A stretch of 52,959 nucleotides of DNA, taken from NCBI GenBank assembly GCA_021817005.1, contig JAKAWJ010000011.1, forward strand, positions 1 through 52,959, in the 5' to 3' direction. Source of the DNA: an archaeon. GTDB lineage: Archaea; Thermoproteota; Thermoprotei_A; Marsarchaeales; Marsarchaeaceae. The notes under the pieces were generated by a model. It did not search any database. It saw only the letters and a list, made by a program, of their open reading frames with translations, and was not told the origin of the DNA. Position 1 is the stretch's first letter; the number at the start of each line of letters is the position of its first letter. Shown here in pieces: positions 25,498-33,989 of this stretch. Both the position numbers and the translations under genes were made by a program.

Positions 25498-25887
25498 TTG
25501 TCGAACAATGAATTGCAGCAGCAATTGTCGGCCTGCCTCAGCGTATTCCCCGAACTAGAAGGTACACCAATCAAGATATACTATAAGAGACTCGAGAACT
25601 GCGTACTCGGTCAAACCAGGGTAAAGAGAATCGCTGTAGGTCAAAAAAAGAAACGCCTAGTGTGGCAGCCAGTCGTGGAGATTTCTTGGTCCCTTGGTGA
25701 CCTGCCGCCTGAAACGAGAATCGCGACATTAAGACAGGTAATCATTCACGAGCTGGTGCATATAAGCAGGGCTCATCTCTCCCGACCAAAAAGTAACAAC
25801 CACGAGAGTGACTTTGACATCGAAGTAATCGAGCGCTTTGGAAAGCTTGCGGCTTCTCGAAAAAAGGTTGCCGCCAAGACTGAGTGA
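25498..25887 (+). CDS. SprT-like putative metallopeptidase
   Basis: A 129-residue protein whose central IIHELVHISRAH contains the HExxH zinc motif, followed by a NHESDFD segment that could supply further ligands (about residues 80-105). The compact size and layout fit the SprT/wss1-like minimal gluzincins. The usual third His is not obvious, so activity is not certain. It starts with TTG at 25498, directly after the membrane protein gene, and may act on membrane or DNA-bound proteins. Confidence 0.62.
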   Translation: MSNNELQQQLSACLSVFPELEGTPIKIYYKRLENCVLGQTRVKRIAVGQKKKRLVWQPVVEISWSLGDLPPETRIATLRQVIIHELVHISRAHLSRPKSNNHESDFDIEVIERFGKLAASRKKVAAKTE

Positions 25888-26088
25888 AAGGCGAGGCCGC
25901 GGAGAATCTATCGCTCTGTATCCGCACATCGTCGGCTCCTTCTATAGTTTGCCGAAGTAATCGAGCAGAATCTCAAAATTCGACGTAATGCCCTGACATC
26001 TCTGGAATCTCAACCGCCCTAACAAGGGCTTACGCATGAATGAAAAGGCCTAATTACGCCCTCGGTCCTTCGCAAGAAACGCGTAAAC

Positions 26089-26751
26089 TTGGACCTTAAG
26101 TGCCAGATACTGAGCTGGGGAGACGTAAACCGACTTGCCAAAGCCATGACTCTGCGCGTTTTGCAGAGTGACTTTCACCCGGATGTCATAGTCGCAATCA
26201 GCAGAGGCGGGGTCGTGCCAGCCCGTATTGCATGCGACATAATGGGGATTACCGACCTGCTAGCGGTAAAAATCGATCACTGGTTCGAAACTGGCGAGCA
26301 TTCGGAAAAGGCCTCAGTAAGATTTCCTCTGTGTGCTGATCTGACCGGGAAGAACGCGCTCATTGTGGACGACATTACCGATACCGGAAGCAGTCTCGAG
26401 ACAGCACTCACCCACGTCAGGTCCAAGAACCCCAAAGATGTCAAGACCGCAACAATGATGCACATACCAACGAGCGCATACTCACCCGACTATACTGGGC
26501 TCAGTGTCAAAGAGTGGGCTTGGTTTGTTTTTCCCTGGAACATTAACGAGGATGTGCGCAATCTCACGGTTAAACTGCTGAGGGCTCACCCCGAATTGAT
26601 GGGCGGTCCAAAGGATCTCGCGAAGTGGTTCCGTAGATTTTACGGCATCAGAGTGTCGTCAAAACGATTCAAAGAGTCGGCGAATCTTCTGTGCGAAAGG
26701 AGAGTGGCCGCCTGGGATGATGGGCGCTTGAAACTGCTCCGCGAAAAATAG
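26089..26751 (+). CDS. Phosphoribosyltransferase (COG2236 type)
   Basis: A 220-residue type I PRTase. The PRPP-binding signature ALIVDDITDTGSS is at about residues 101-113, preceded by SRGGVVPAR, where the pyrophosphate loop sits. Relatives are called hypoxanthine/xanthine or guanine phosphoribosyltransferases, pointing to purine salvage, but the base is not determined. The C-terminal 60 residues are family-specific. Start is TTG at 26089, about 38 nt after CCTAATTACG. It converges on the AlaX gene. Confidence 0.82.
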   Translation: MDLKCQILSWGDVNRLAKAMTLRVLQSDFHPDVIVAISRGGVVPARIACDIMGITDLLAVKIDHWFETGEHSEKASVRFPLCADLTGKNALIVDDITDTGSSLETALTHVRSKNPKDVKTATMMHIPTSAYSPDYTGLSVKEWAWFVFPWNINEDVRNLTVKLLRAHPELMGGPKDLAKWFRRFYGIRVSSKRFKESANLLCERRVAAWDDGRLKLLREK

Positions 26752-26770
26752 CAGAGCGCGGAGTCTGCGA

Positions 26771-27529
26771 TTAGCCCGCGTCGAATTTCACCCGGAAACC
26801 GCCATCGATATGAGTCTGAGAATGTATCCTGAAACGTCCTATTTCCTTAGTGTTCTTGAGGTGGGTTCCCCCGCAGGGTATAGACTCGAATCCGTTTATC
26901 TGTACAACTCTGTAAGTATCTGATTCTGGCAATCTCTCAATATTAGGAGCGCCACTCAGTTCAACAAGGTCTTCCTTTCTGACGAACGATATATTAACTT
27001 CAAACCCTCGATCTACGTAGTTGTTTGCCAGTTCTTCTGCTAAGGATAGCTCCTTCTCAGTTGGGGGTGAGCCAGAGTAATCCACGTATGCCAGCGGCTC
27101 ACCAAGCCAGGATGAAAGTGTTCTGTAAATTCGGCCGGTGGCGGCGTTGATGCAGTGGTCGAACATATGTGCGGAAGTGTGTCTCTTCATGTACTTGTAT
27201 CTAGGCTCCCAATCAATCGAGCCATTCACCGTCTCGCCCATCTGCATTTCCGTTCCATTTTCCAACTTGACATAATGCACTACCACGCCCTGAACATCCA
27301 TCACTTTCTTTACAATTGCACTGAATCCGCCAGCCCTGATACTGCCTGTATCGGTAGGCTGCCCACCGCCCTTCGGATGAAAGAGTGTCCTATCCAATAC
27401 GACGTAGTAGCTCTTCCCTTGCTCCTTTGCGGCAGCTACCAACTTTGCGTTGAAACTGGTCGAATAGGAGTCTCGAAAATAGAGTCTCTCTGTCGGGGGT
27501 ATGCCCCTGATCAATTCGGTGAGTTGCAT
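26771..27529 (-). CDS. alaX: AlaX-type alanyl-tRNA editing protein
   Basis: Trans-editing hydrolase for mischarged Ser/Gly-tRNA-Ala. The 252-residue protein has FHPKGGGQPTDTG in the N-terminal glycine-rich part, the zinc motif HTSAHMFDH (about residues 117-125) and the C-terminal ESIPCGGTHLKNTKEIG. Having the N-terminal OB-like part but no long C-terminus suggests the AlaX-M group. ATG at 27529 lies 31 nt after a TATA-like TCTTAAGAAT. Confidence 0.92.
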   Translation of the reverse strand: MQLTELIRGIPPTERLYFRDSYSTSFNAKLVAAAKEQGKSYYVVLDRTLFHPKGGGQPTDTGSIRAGGFSAIVKKVMDVQGVVVHYVKLENGTEMQMGETVNGSIDWEPRYKYMKRHTSAHMFDHCINAATGRIYRTLSSWLGEPLAYVDYSGSPPTEKELSLAEELANNYVDRGFEVNISFVRKEDLVELSGAPNIERLPESDTYRVVQINGFESIPCGGTHLKNTKEIGRFRIHSQTHIDGGFRVKFDAG

Positions 27530-27554
27530 AACAAACGAACTCTTCTTCGGCCCA

Positions 27555-27564
27555 CATTCTTAAG
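27555..27564 (-). promoter_or_regulatory. TATA-like box for alaX
   Basis: TCTTAAGAAT on the minus strand, about 31 nt before the ATG at 27529, predicting an almost leaderless mRNA. Confidence 0.5.
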
Positions 27565-27654
27565 AGGTCATTGGCGTCGAAACCAATCGTTTGGCTCTCC
27601 AGTCGCTTGAGGTCGTCTTTTTAGATAGTCGCTTCATGAATTTGCTAAAGGTAT

Positions 27655-27717
27655 GGTAAAAAAGAACTTAACGGCTGGCATTCGGGCAACGGAGCCGCTC
27701 CCAGCAACTCATAAGGT
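27655..27717 (-). terminator. Probable terminator after the E1 gene
   Basis: Downstream of the E1 stop on the minus strand an imperfect GGCT/AGCC-bordered fold is followed by TTCTTTTTT around 27657-27664. The T-run suits archaeal termination. The rest of 27530-27717 holds only the alaX promoter. Confidence 0.45.
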
Positions 27718-29811
27718 CTAGTAGCTGAGGGAATCCCTAATTGCCTTAGCGATCCTCTCCGCATTTACGGTATAATTGTCTTCAAGCTTTGCAAGAGGGT
27801 CTACTATATCATAACCGGTCACTCTAATAATTGGCGCCTTCAGAGAAAGCATTGCTTTCTGTGCCACATAAGCCGAAATCTCTGCGCCAACACCAGCTGT
27901 GCGAGGGGCCTCATGAACTACGATCAGTCGTCCCGTCTTTTCAACTGAAGAAACCACCGCTCTGAAATCGATAGGCGAGATGGTTCTCAAATCGATCACT
28001 TCCGCCTGGAAACTCTGAGCGGCTTCCATGACTGGGTAAACCATAGCGCCGTACGTAACTATTGTAACATCATTTCCTTCCTTTACTACCCTAGCCTTAC
28101 CCAGTGGTACGGTGTATTCTCCCTCTGGAACATTTTCTCTGGGGGAATCATAGTGTTTTTTGGGTTCCATGAAAATCACAGGGTTGTCGTCTCGAACAGA
28201 CGCAGCAAACAGACCCTTCGCATCGTAAGGATTTGACGGAACCACGACCTTCAAGCCAGGAGTGTGCACAAAGTAAGCTTCTGGAGAATCTGAGTGGTGC
28301 TCTAGTGAGTGGAGTCCTCCGCCATAGGGGAACCGTATTACCCCCCTCAATGCGTATCTCCCGCGCGTCCTGTTGCGCATTCTGGCAATATGGCTGAATA
28401 TCTGATCGTATGCCGCTAGCGTGAATCCTTCGAACTGAAATTCAGCAACCGGAATCCTTCCGCCTATTGCCAACCCAACGAATATTCCGGCGATAGCCGC
28501 CTCCGACAAAGGCGTATCGAACACCCTTTCTCCGAACTCCTCGCTCAGGCCCCGTGTCACCTGAAACACGCCACCGTTTCGCGCAACGTCCTCGCCGTAC
28601 ACAACAATTCTTGGGTCGCGTTCCATTTCTTGCTTTATCGCAAGATTCAGTGCGTTTCGAATATTGAGCTCCTTCAAACTGCCCCCTTGTGGCGGCTGGA
28701 CCGCGGACTCTTCCTTTACGGAAGGGTACCTTCCGAATGCTTCTTCCATTTGTTCCGCAAGTGGATAGGTCAATGATGAATACATATATCTAAAAATATC
28801 CTCAGGCTCCGGAGCTGGAATCGCCCTGAATTTTTCTACCGCGGCCCTGATTTCTTCTCGGACTTCAGCTCGCACCTTTTCGATATCTTCAGGGGATATC
28901 AGCTTCCCCTTCAACATGTATTTCTCAAGTCTGGCTATGGGGTCTTTGGTCTGCCAAAGCCGAAGTTCTTCCTGGGGCTGGAGCTTGAATGAGACTAACT
29001 CTGCTGTCGTATGATAGCTCATGCGATATGTGACGTATTCGATAAGCACCGGTCGACCACTCCTTGCCAGCTCAGCTGCGTAACTCGTCGCTGAGTAACT
29101 GGCCAGAGGGTCATTGCCATCCACATAGATGCCATCTACGCCGTAGGCAAGAGCCTTCTGGGCTATCGTCCCCGAATGGGTTTGCGCCGAACGCGGTACG
29201 GATATCGCGTATTGATTGTTCTCCACTCCAAGGATGAATGGTAATCCGTAGACGCCTGCGATGTTCAGTGCTTCGTGAAAATCTCCCCTAGATGTTCCAC
29301 CGTCCCCAGTCATTGTAAATACAAGGGAACCAGACTTGTTCCATTTTTCAACCATAGCCAAACCAGCAGCGTGCGGTAATTGCGTAGATACGGGTATTCC
29401 GAATGGAAGCATCCGCAAACCGGGAGGTGGACTCAAGCCGCGCTCATCGCCGCCCCAATACTGGAAGAGCTTCTCTGGACCACAGCCCTTGGCAATCATT
29501 GCTGCGCCATCACGGTACATTGGCACGTACCAGTCGCTTTCCTTAAGTGCGAGTATTGAAGCAACCTGCGCGCCCTCCTGTCCACGGTGCGGGGGATACG
29601 TGCCTATTTCTCGAACACTTGAAAGCGTTGTCGCTCTTTCGTCGAATGCTCTCCCAAGGAGCATTAATCTGTGCATACGCAAGATAACCTCCTTGGGGAT
29701 GTTAACGGGATTTAGGGCCGAGCCGTCATCAGAAATGGTTCTGTAGAGCTCAATCCTGCCCAGTTCTTCTTCGTTAATGAGCCTGATTTTTCTGCTTGTT
29801 TGGACTGTCAA
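27718..29811 (-). CDS. 2-Oxoacid dehydrogenase E1, alpha and beta subunits fused
   Basis: Thiamine-diphosphate enzyme that decarboxylates a 2-oxoacid and acylates E2. The predicted 697 residues join an alpha part (RMLLLGRAFDER, GDGGTSRGDFHEALN as ThDP motif, NNQYAIS, SYHTTA) and a beta part (NIRNALNLAIKQEMERD, VYGEDVARNGGVF, FDTPLSE, HSLEHHSDSPEA) that are separate chains in most bacteria. I chose TTG at 29811, after a GGTGGC purine-rich stretch; 71 further in-frame codons to 30024 do not resemble the family. E2, E3 and lipoate genes lie 5 kb away on the other strand. Substrate class is uncertain (branched-chain, pyruvate or acetoin). Confidence 0.92.
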   Translation of the reverse strand: MTVQTSRKIRLINEEELGRIELYRTISDDGSALNPVNIPKEVILRMHRLMLLGRAFDERATTLSSVREIGTYPPHRGQEGAQVASILALKESDWYVPMYRDGAAMIAKGCGPEKLFQYWGGDERGLSPPPGLRMLPFGIPVSTQLPHAAGLAMVEKWNKSGSLVFTMTGDGGTSRGDFHEALNIAGVYGLPFILGVENNQYAISVPRSAQTHSGTIAQKALAYGVDGIYVDGNDPLASYSATSYAAELARSGRPVLIEYVTYRMSYHTTAELVSFKLQPQEELRLWQTKDPIARLEKYMLKGKLISPEDIEKVRAEVREEIRAAVEKFRAIPAPEPEDIFRYMYSSLTYPLAEQMEEAFGRYPSVKEESAVQPPQGGSLKELNIRNALNLAIKQEMERDPRIVVYGEDVARNGGVFQVTRGLSEEFGERVFDTPLSEAAIAGIFVGLAIGGRIPVAEFQFEGFTLAAYDQIFSHIARMRNRTRGRYALRGVIRFPYGGGLHSLEHHSDSPEAYFVHTPGLKVVVPSNPYDAKGLFAASVRDDNPVIFMEPKKHYDSPRENVPEGEYTVPLGKARVVKEGNDVTIVTYGAMVYPVMEAAQSFQAEVIDLRTISPIDFRAVVSSVEKTGRLIVVHEAPRTAGVGAEISAYVAQKAMLSLKAPIIRVTGYDIVDPLAKLEDNYTVNAERIAKAIRDSLSY

Positions 29812-30139
29812 CCTTCGGGAGCCACCTTGAGAGCCAAGTTCGGTCACAAGCTGCAGAGAGATAAGCCTGATTGAAACCACCTTCCTAATCAGGAGAGTTC
29901 GCCCCAGTTTAGCCCAAGGCTCTGACTGCTGCGGGCTTTCCAAGTCTGTTATGCCGCCGGGGATCGGAAGAATCTCGCAGTTACATATCATGAGAACCGA
30001 TTCTGTTTGGACACTGGTGAACACTTTGACCCAAACAGATAACCGTCACCGAAGTGCCTATGACACAGGTTACACCACCGCAGGTAACGTCGGTCTTAAT
30101 CAAGAAATTTGACATATTATCCAAGGTGCGATCCCGCAC
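29812..30139. other. Divergent promoter region between E1 and cdvB-like genes
   Basis: Leftward, GCTTATCT near 29858-29865 is a possible TATA box for E1. Rightward, TCTTAATC at 30094-30101 fits the cdvB-like gene with a leader of about 16 nt. An inverted repeat GTTAC/GTAAC (30069-30073 and 30084-30088) lies between and might be a regulator site. The E1 frame is open through part of this stretch but looks non-coding. No RNA gene seen. Confidence 0.4.
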
Positions 30140-30787
30140 ATGGCAAGCAGTTTAGTAAATAACTGGGACCGGAGGGAGACTAAAACCTTCGGTCAGTCGC
30201 TGAGGGAAGCGGTGAGCCCGCCGGGCCCGCTAAAGCCGAGGCTTGAAAACGCAACAAGGGCGATTCAGGCCCAGTCGCAAAAACTGGACCAGATCTCCCA
30301 CAGACTGTCAGACAAGGAGAAGGCCACCTTCCGCAAGGTGGTTGATGCTTATCAGAAGCACGACCAAGCGAGGGCGACAGTCTACGCTAACGAAGTAAGC
30401 GAAATACGGAAGATGAGCCAGATAATTTCACAGGCAAAGCTTGCGCTTGAAGCGATAGTCACGCGTATCTCGACTGTCGTGGATCTCGGAGGATTGGTCG
30501 TAAGCTTAGCTCCGGCAATAAACGTGCTCAACGCTGTCAAATCTGGTATCACAGGTCTGATGCCCGAAGCGGCAAGAGAAATCAGCGACATCAACGACGT
30601 TCTGAGTGGAATCATGATGGAAGCCCAAGGAGGCTCTTACAGCTTCGCCACATTCATGTCCTCTGGTGAAGAGTCAGAGCAGGTCCTGAAGGAGGCTGCC
30701 GCCATCGCAGAAACTAGCACTAAGGACAGATTGCCAGACCTACCATCATACACCGGCCCCAGTCCACTCCCGACTGGAAAGGAGTGA
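30140..30787 (+). CDS. cdvB: CdvB/ESCRT-III (Snf7)-like protein
   Basis: A 215-residue helical protein matching archaeal CdvB paralogues, which polymerise at the membrane during division and vesiculation. Marks are the basic start LKPRLENATRAIQAQSQKLD (about 32-51), the coiled helices with KHDQARATVYANEVSEIRKM, and VVSLAPAINVLNAVKSG with LMPEAAREISDIN. The acidic C-tail ends in a Pro-rich RLPDLP...PSPLP that resembles a MIM2 motif for the MIT domain of CdvC/Vps4. The winged-helix tail that binds CdvA is not evident. No cdvA or cdvC is in the window. A strong hairpin follows the stop. Confidence 0.88.
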   Translation: MASSLVNNWDRRETKTFGQSLREAVSPPGPLKPRLENATRAIQAQSQKLDQISHRLSDKEKATFRKVVDAYQKHDQARATVYANEVSEIRKMSQIISQAKLALEAIVTRISTVVDLGGLVVSLAPAINVLNAVKSGITGLMPEAAREISDINDVLSGIMMEAQGGSYSFATFMSSGEESEQVLKEAAAIAETSTKDRLPDLPSYTGPSPLPTGKE

Positions 30788-30788
30788 A

Positions 30789-30830
30789 GGGAGAAGGGGT
30801 CCTCCCCCCCTTCTCCTCCCTACTCTTTTA
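30789..30830 (+). terminator. Hairpin terminator after the cdvB-like gene
   Basis: GGAGAAGGGG (30790-30799) pairs perfectly with CCCCTTCTCC (30807-30816) around a 7-nt loop, followed by TCCCTACTCTTTTA. It begins 2 nt after the stop codon. Strong bacterial-looking hairpins are unusual in this window. Confidence 0.65.
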
Positions 30831-30923
30831 ATCGTGCGGTTGTTTTTTCGCAGAGTATTCGTTCCTTATTTTTCGGTGGCTTTCGGATTGGAAGTAGACA
30901 AAATGTCTGGCCTATGACAAATC

Positions 30924-30933
30924 GGGTTTATTA
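30924..30933 (+). promoter_or_regulatory. TATA box of the PGI/PMI gene
   Basis: GGGTTTATTA, about 25 nt before the GTG at 30954, giving a leaderless message. It lies after the cdvB-like terminator, so the genes are separate units. Confidence 0.5.
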
Positions 30934-30953
30934 CTTACTTCCCGCATCCAACT

Positions 30954-31967
30954 GTGTCTAATTACCAAAAGCTAGCTGGTTATGTAATAGAAAGCTATGC
31001 GTCAGACCTTCTCAAACAGCTTTCGACTATATCGGATTATTCGTCAAACACGGATTACGAGTCATGCACTATTATAGGGATAGGCGGAAGCGGAATAGTT
31101 GGAGCCTATTGGAAAATTCTTGCCGAACCTGACTGGAAGAAACCGATATCGACCGCGAATTATGAAAAGCCTTCTTTCCCTGAGCGGGCGGCGGATATCG
31201 TCATCGCAGTTAGTTACAGTGGCTCTACTTACGAGACGATTCAGTTATTCAAAAGTATAGCCAAGTATGCGAAGATCACCTGTGTAATAAGCGGTCAAGG
31301 AGAGCTCCTTGATATAGCCCATGCTCTTGGTTCCCATGTCAGACTTGTCACAGGAGCTCCCGCGCCAAGGTTTGGCCTCGCCATGATGCTCGGAGCAACA
31401 GCTTCGCTATTTTGTTCGCTAGTGGGAGACCTCCCGGTCAGATTGAAACTGGAGAATGCGGCAAGAAAATTGCGGGAAAGGTTGGATGACAGCGCAACAA
31501 AAAGTCTCGTAAAAAGCATTGTGGGCTTTGTAGGAAGCTCCTACCCCGTAGTCTACGGCTCGGGTTATCTGCTGCCAGTTGCCTACCGGTGGAAGACTCA
31601 GTTCAATGAAAATGCCAAGATTCCTGCCTTCTGTGGCGAGCTTCCAGAATGTAACCACAATGAGATCAACGCCTGGGAATCCGAAAAGGCTAGACAAGAT
31701 TTCTGCGGCATCATGCTAAGCGGTGAGTGCTCAGAGTCGGAGACAGCTATTTTCCAGGATACGTACCGAGACGCTTCAGGCTTGCGGGTATTAAAGATAG
31801 GACTTCCTGCTGCCGATAAAGTTGAGGAAACGCTGATGCTAACCGCTGTCGGAGACCTCGCCTCAATCGCTTTGGCTCAGAAGCTGGGTAACGACCCACT
31901 GAAAGTAGATGTCATCGAGAAAGCGAAAAGGGTGCAAAGAGAGATGCTCAATTCGATAGGGAATTAA
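30954..31967 (+). CDS. Bifunctional phosphoglucose/phosphomannose isomerase
   Basis: Archaeal PGI/PMI interconverting fructose 6-phosphate with glucose 6- and mannose 6-phosphate. The 337-residue SIS-domain protein has IIGIGGSGIVGAYW at about 40-53, AVSYSGSTYET for phosphate binding, and ELPECNHNEI, the catalytic Glu/His region characteristic of the family. Length fits. GTG at 30954 is leaderless by the TATA position. It feeds sugar phosphates to glycolysis (pyruvate kinase is also here) and to surface glycans. Confidence 0.93.
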   Translation: MSNYQKLAGYVIESYASDLLKQLSTISDYSSNTDYESCTIIGIGGSGIVGAYWKILAEPDWKKPISTANYEKPSFPERAADIVIAVSYSGSTYETIQLFKSIAKYAKITCVISGQGELLDIAHALGSHVRLVTGAPAPRFGLAMMLGATASLFCSLVGDLPVRLKLENAARKLRERLDDSATKSLVKSIVGFVGSSYPVVYGSGYLLPVAYRWKTQFNENAKIPAFCGELPECNHNEINAWESEKARQDFCGIMLSGECSESETAIFQDTYRDASGLRVLKIGLPAADKVEETLMLTAVGDLASIALAQKLGNDPLKVDVIEKAKRVQREMLNSIGN

Positions 31968-31968
31968 A

Positions 31969-32238
31969 ATGGGTCGTAAATCAAGCCGTCAAAATGATTT
32001 ACAAACACCGCCTAGACAGTTTATAGTCGAAGTCACCTATACCAAAGTGCAGGGGTTGGACGAAAGCACGCTAAGGGGACTGGTACCCCCTGAGATGGAG
32101 ACGAATTTCACTCGGGAAAGGATATCGTTGAAGTCCGCGAAAATCGACGAAATAATCGTCGTGGGTCGGAAGCTTTTCGACAACCTTAACCGGGCAGGAG
32201 CGAAGCCTCTTCTTACGGTTTCACTCGACATGTACTGA
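31969..32238 (+). CDS. Small protein of unknown function after PGI/PMI
   Basis: An 89-residue soluble protein starting 1 nt after the isomerase stop, so co-transcribed. Composition is basic at the N-terminus (GRKSSRQ) with a mixed alpha-beta core (FIVEVTYTKVQGL, IDEIIVVGRKLFDNL, PLLTVSLDMY). No family recognised. It converges on nuoCD with about 40 nt between stops. Confidence 0.6.
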   Translation: MGRKSSRQNDLQTPPRQFIVEVTYTKVQGLDESTLRGLVPPEMETNFTRERISLKSAKIDEIIVVGRKLFDNLNRAGAKPLLTVSLDMY

Positions 32239-32279
32239 CACGCATGAAGTCCAATACACAACCAGACAGGGATCTTGTT

Positions 32280-33983
32280 CTACCGATCAATTTCCCCGAG
32301 AACTGGATCCCACGTACCAAGTATAACAAGCGCGTCTTGCAGCTTTTCGCCTACCATTTGCCTCTTTGCAACATAAAGATTGATGAACGCGGCGCTCTTT
32401 ATTTTCATTCTAACTGCACGCGGAGAACCGTCGCTCACAAGGAAATAGCTTCCTTCGCCACGTGGAGTCTCTATACGACTGGATGATTCTCCTGGAGGAA
32501 TGCTGAGTACTGATGCTTTAGCCTGGTAGGGACCGCTTGGGAGGCCATGCAGGGCTTGACGAACAATCGAGATGGACTGTTTGATCTCTTCGACCCGCAT
32601 CATAAAGCGGGCCAGATTGTCGCCATCATTACTCACAACTACGTCAAAATCGAAATGATCGTAAACTGAATACGGGTCATCGCGTCTGACATCGAACTGC
32701 ACCCCCGACGCCCTTAGCCCGGGTCCCACTGCCCCCCAATCGATTGCATTTTGTGGACTCAGCACTCCCACACCCTTGAACCGCCCTAGGAACACAGGAT
32801 TTCTCTCGTATATCGCCGAGAACTCCGCAAGATGACTCTCAATCAGGTCCAGAGCGTTATTTGCTCGTTCACTAAATCCCTTGGGCAAATCTCTATTGAC
32901 TCCGCCAAATCTAAAGTAATTCGGAAGCATCCGGGCCCCCGCCACCATCTCGTTCAGGTCAAGAATGAGCTCACGATCTCTCAGTCCCCAGACGAATCCT
33001 GTGAGTTGACCAACGGTGTCTCCGCTCGTAGCCAGGAACATAAGGTGACTCTGGATTCTGTCCAGCTCGGCCATAATCACCCTGATGTATTCCGCCCTCT
33101 GAGGGGGTTCAATTCCTTCAAGTTCCTCGACTGCACGCACGTACGCCCACTCCCAGTTAATTGGCGATACATAGTTCGTCCTGTCGGGATAGGGTAACAT
33201 CTGAATCCAAGTATTGTTCTCTCCCAGCTTCTCATGGTTTCTGTGAAGATAGCCCATGACAATATCGGCGTCATACACCATCTCCCCGTTCAGGCGCAAT
33301 CTGACCATTAGCGGGCCGTGCGTGGAGGGATGATGCGGACCAAAGTTTACTGTGAGCACACTTTCTGAAACTTCCGGATCCTCTTCGAGCCACTTTTTCG
33401 GAAGCGCAATCTTCCCCTCGTTTGTGCGCCACAAGGCTGGCGGGCCCGCCGCCCCAAGCGCGGGATTGATTGGATTTCCCCGCCTGTCGTAGATCTTCCG
33501 CAATGGATGAGTTTTCCAATCTTCCCTTAACAAAATACGTCTCTGGTCGGGGTGGCCAGTGAACTCGATTCCAAAAAGATCATACACTTCTCTCTCAAAC
33601 CACTCCGCTGCCGGATAGACGCCGGTACTGGTGGAGAACGGCACGAGTTCATCCTTCTGGCCGTGCGGAATGTTGACTTTCAGAAGCAGTTCCATATGCT
33701 TCTGGATTGACCAAAAGTCATACACCAAGTCGAAAGAGGTTCTGAGGTCCACTGCAGTCATGTAGTTGAAATGGTCGAAGCCTGCCTCATTCCTCAAAAA
33801 CGCCAAAACGTGCAGGAAAGTTGCCGGCAGACACTGCCCAACGAGTCGCCTGCGCCTTGCAGGCTTGAGGTTCACGAAGTCATTAGGAAGCGCCCCCAGT
33901 AAGGTACGGACCATCTCTTTCTCGGCTTGAAGAGGATCAGGTGGTGGAGCAACAGGTGGCTTGAGCTGCGGTTTTGAAGCCAA
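32280..33983 (-). CDS. nuoCD: NADH-quinone oxidoreductase NuoC-NuoD fusion
   Basis: Peripheral-arm subunit of Complex I. Residues about 1-175 are NuoC (30-kDa-like; WFEREVYDLFGIEFTGHPDQRRIL), residues about 185-567 are NuoD (49-kDa-like) with the quinone-site HHPSTHGPLMVRLRL, YLHRNHEKLGE, TNYVSPIN, the GGVNRDLPKG segment and the C-terminal hydrogenase-derived RIETPRGEG. In most archaea these are two genes; the fusion is a lineage hint. TTG at 33983 follows nuoB after 6 nt. Confidence 0.94.
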   Translation of the reverse strand: MASKPQLKPPVAPPPDPLQAEKEMVRTLLGALPNDFVNLKPARRRRLVGQCLPATFLHVLAFLRNEAGFDHFNYMTAVDLRTSFDLVYDFWSIQKHMELLLKVNIPHGQKDELVPFSTSTGVYPAAEWFEREVYDLFGIEFTGHPDQRRILLREDWKTHPLRKIYDRRGNPINPALGAAGPPALWRTNEGKIALPKKWLEEDPEVSESVLTVNFGPHHPSTHGPLMVRLRLNGEMVYDADIVMGYLHRNHEKLGENNTWIQMLPYPDRTNYVSPINWEWAYVRAVEELEGIEPPQRAEYIRVIMAELDRIQSHLMFLATSGDTVGQLTGFVWGLRDRELILDLNEMVAGARMLPNYFRFGGVNRDLPKGFSERANNALDLIESHLAEFSAIYERNPVFLGRFKGVGVLSPQNAIDWGAVGPGLRASGVQFDVRRDDPYSVYDHFDFDVVVSNDGDNLARFMMRVEEIKQSISIVRQALHGLPSGPYQAKASVLSIPPGESSSRIETPRGEGSYFLVSDGSPRAVRMKIKSAAFINLYVAKRQMVGEKLQDALVILGTWDPVLGEIDR

Positions 33984-33989
33984 GCATGA

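Noticed and set aside
29812-30024. 71-codon N-terminal extension of the E1 frame
   Set aside because: The sequence does not resemble E1 and spans likely promoter elements; TTG 29811 with a purine-rich site is a better start.
32244-32486. 80-codon plus-strand frame overlapping the end of nuoCD
   Set aside because: Almost entirely antisense to the conserved NuoD C-terminus.
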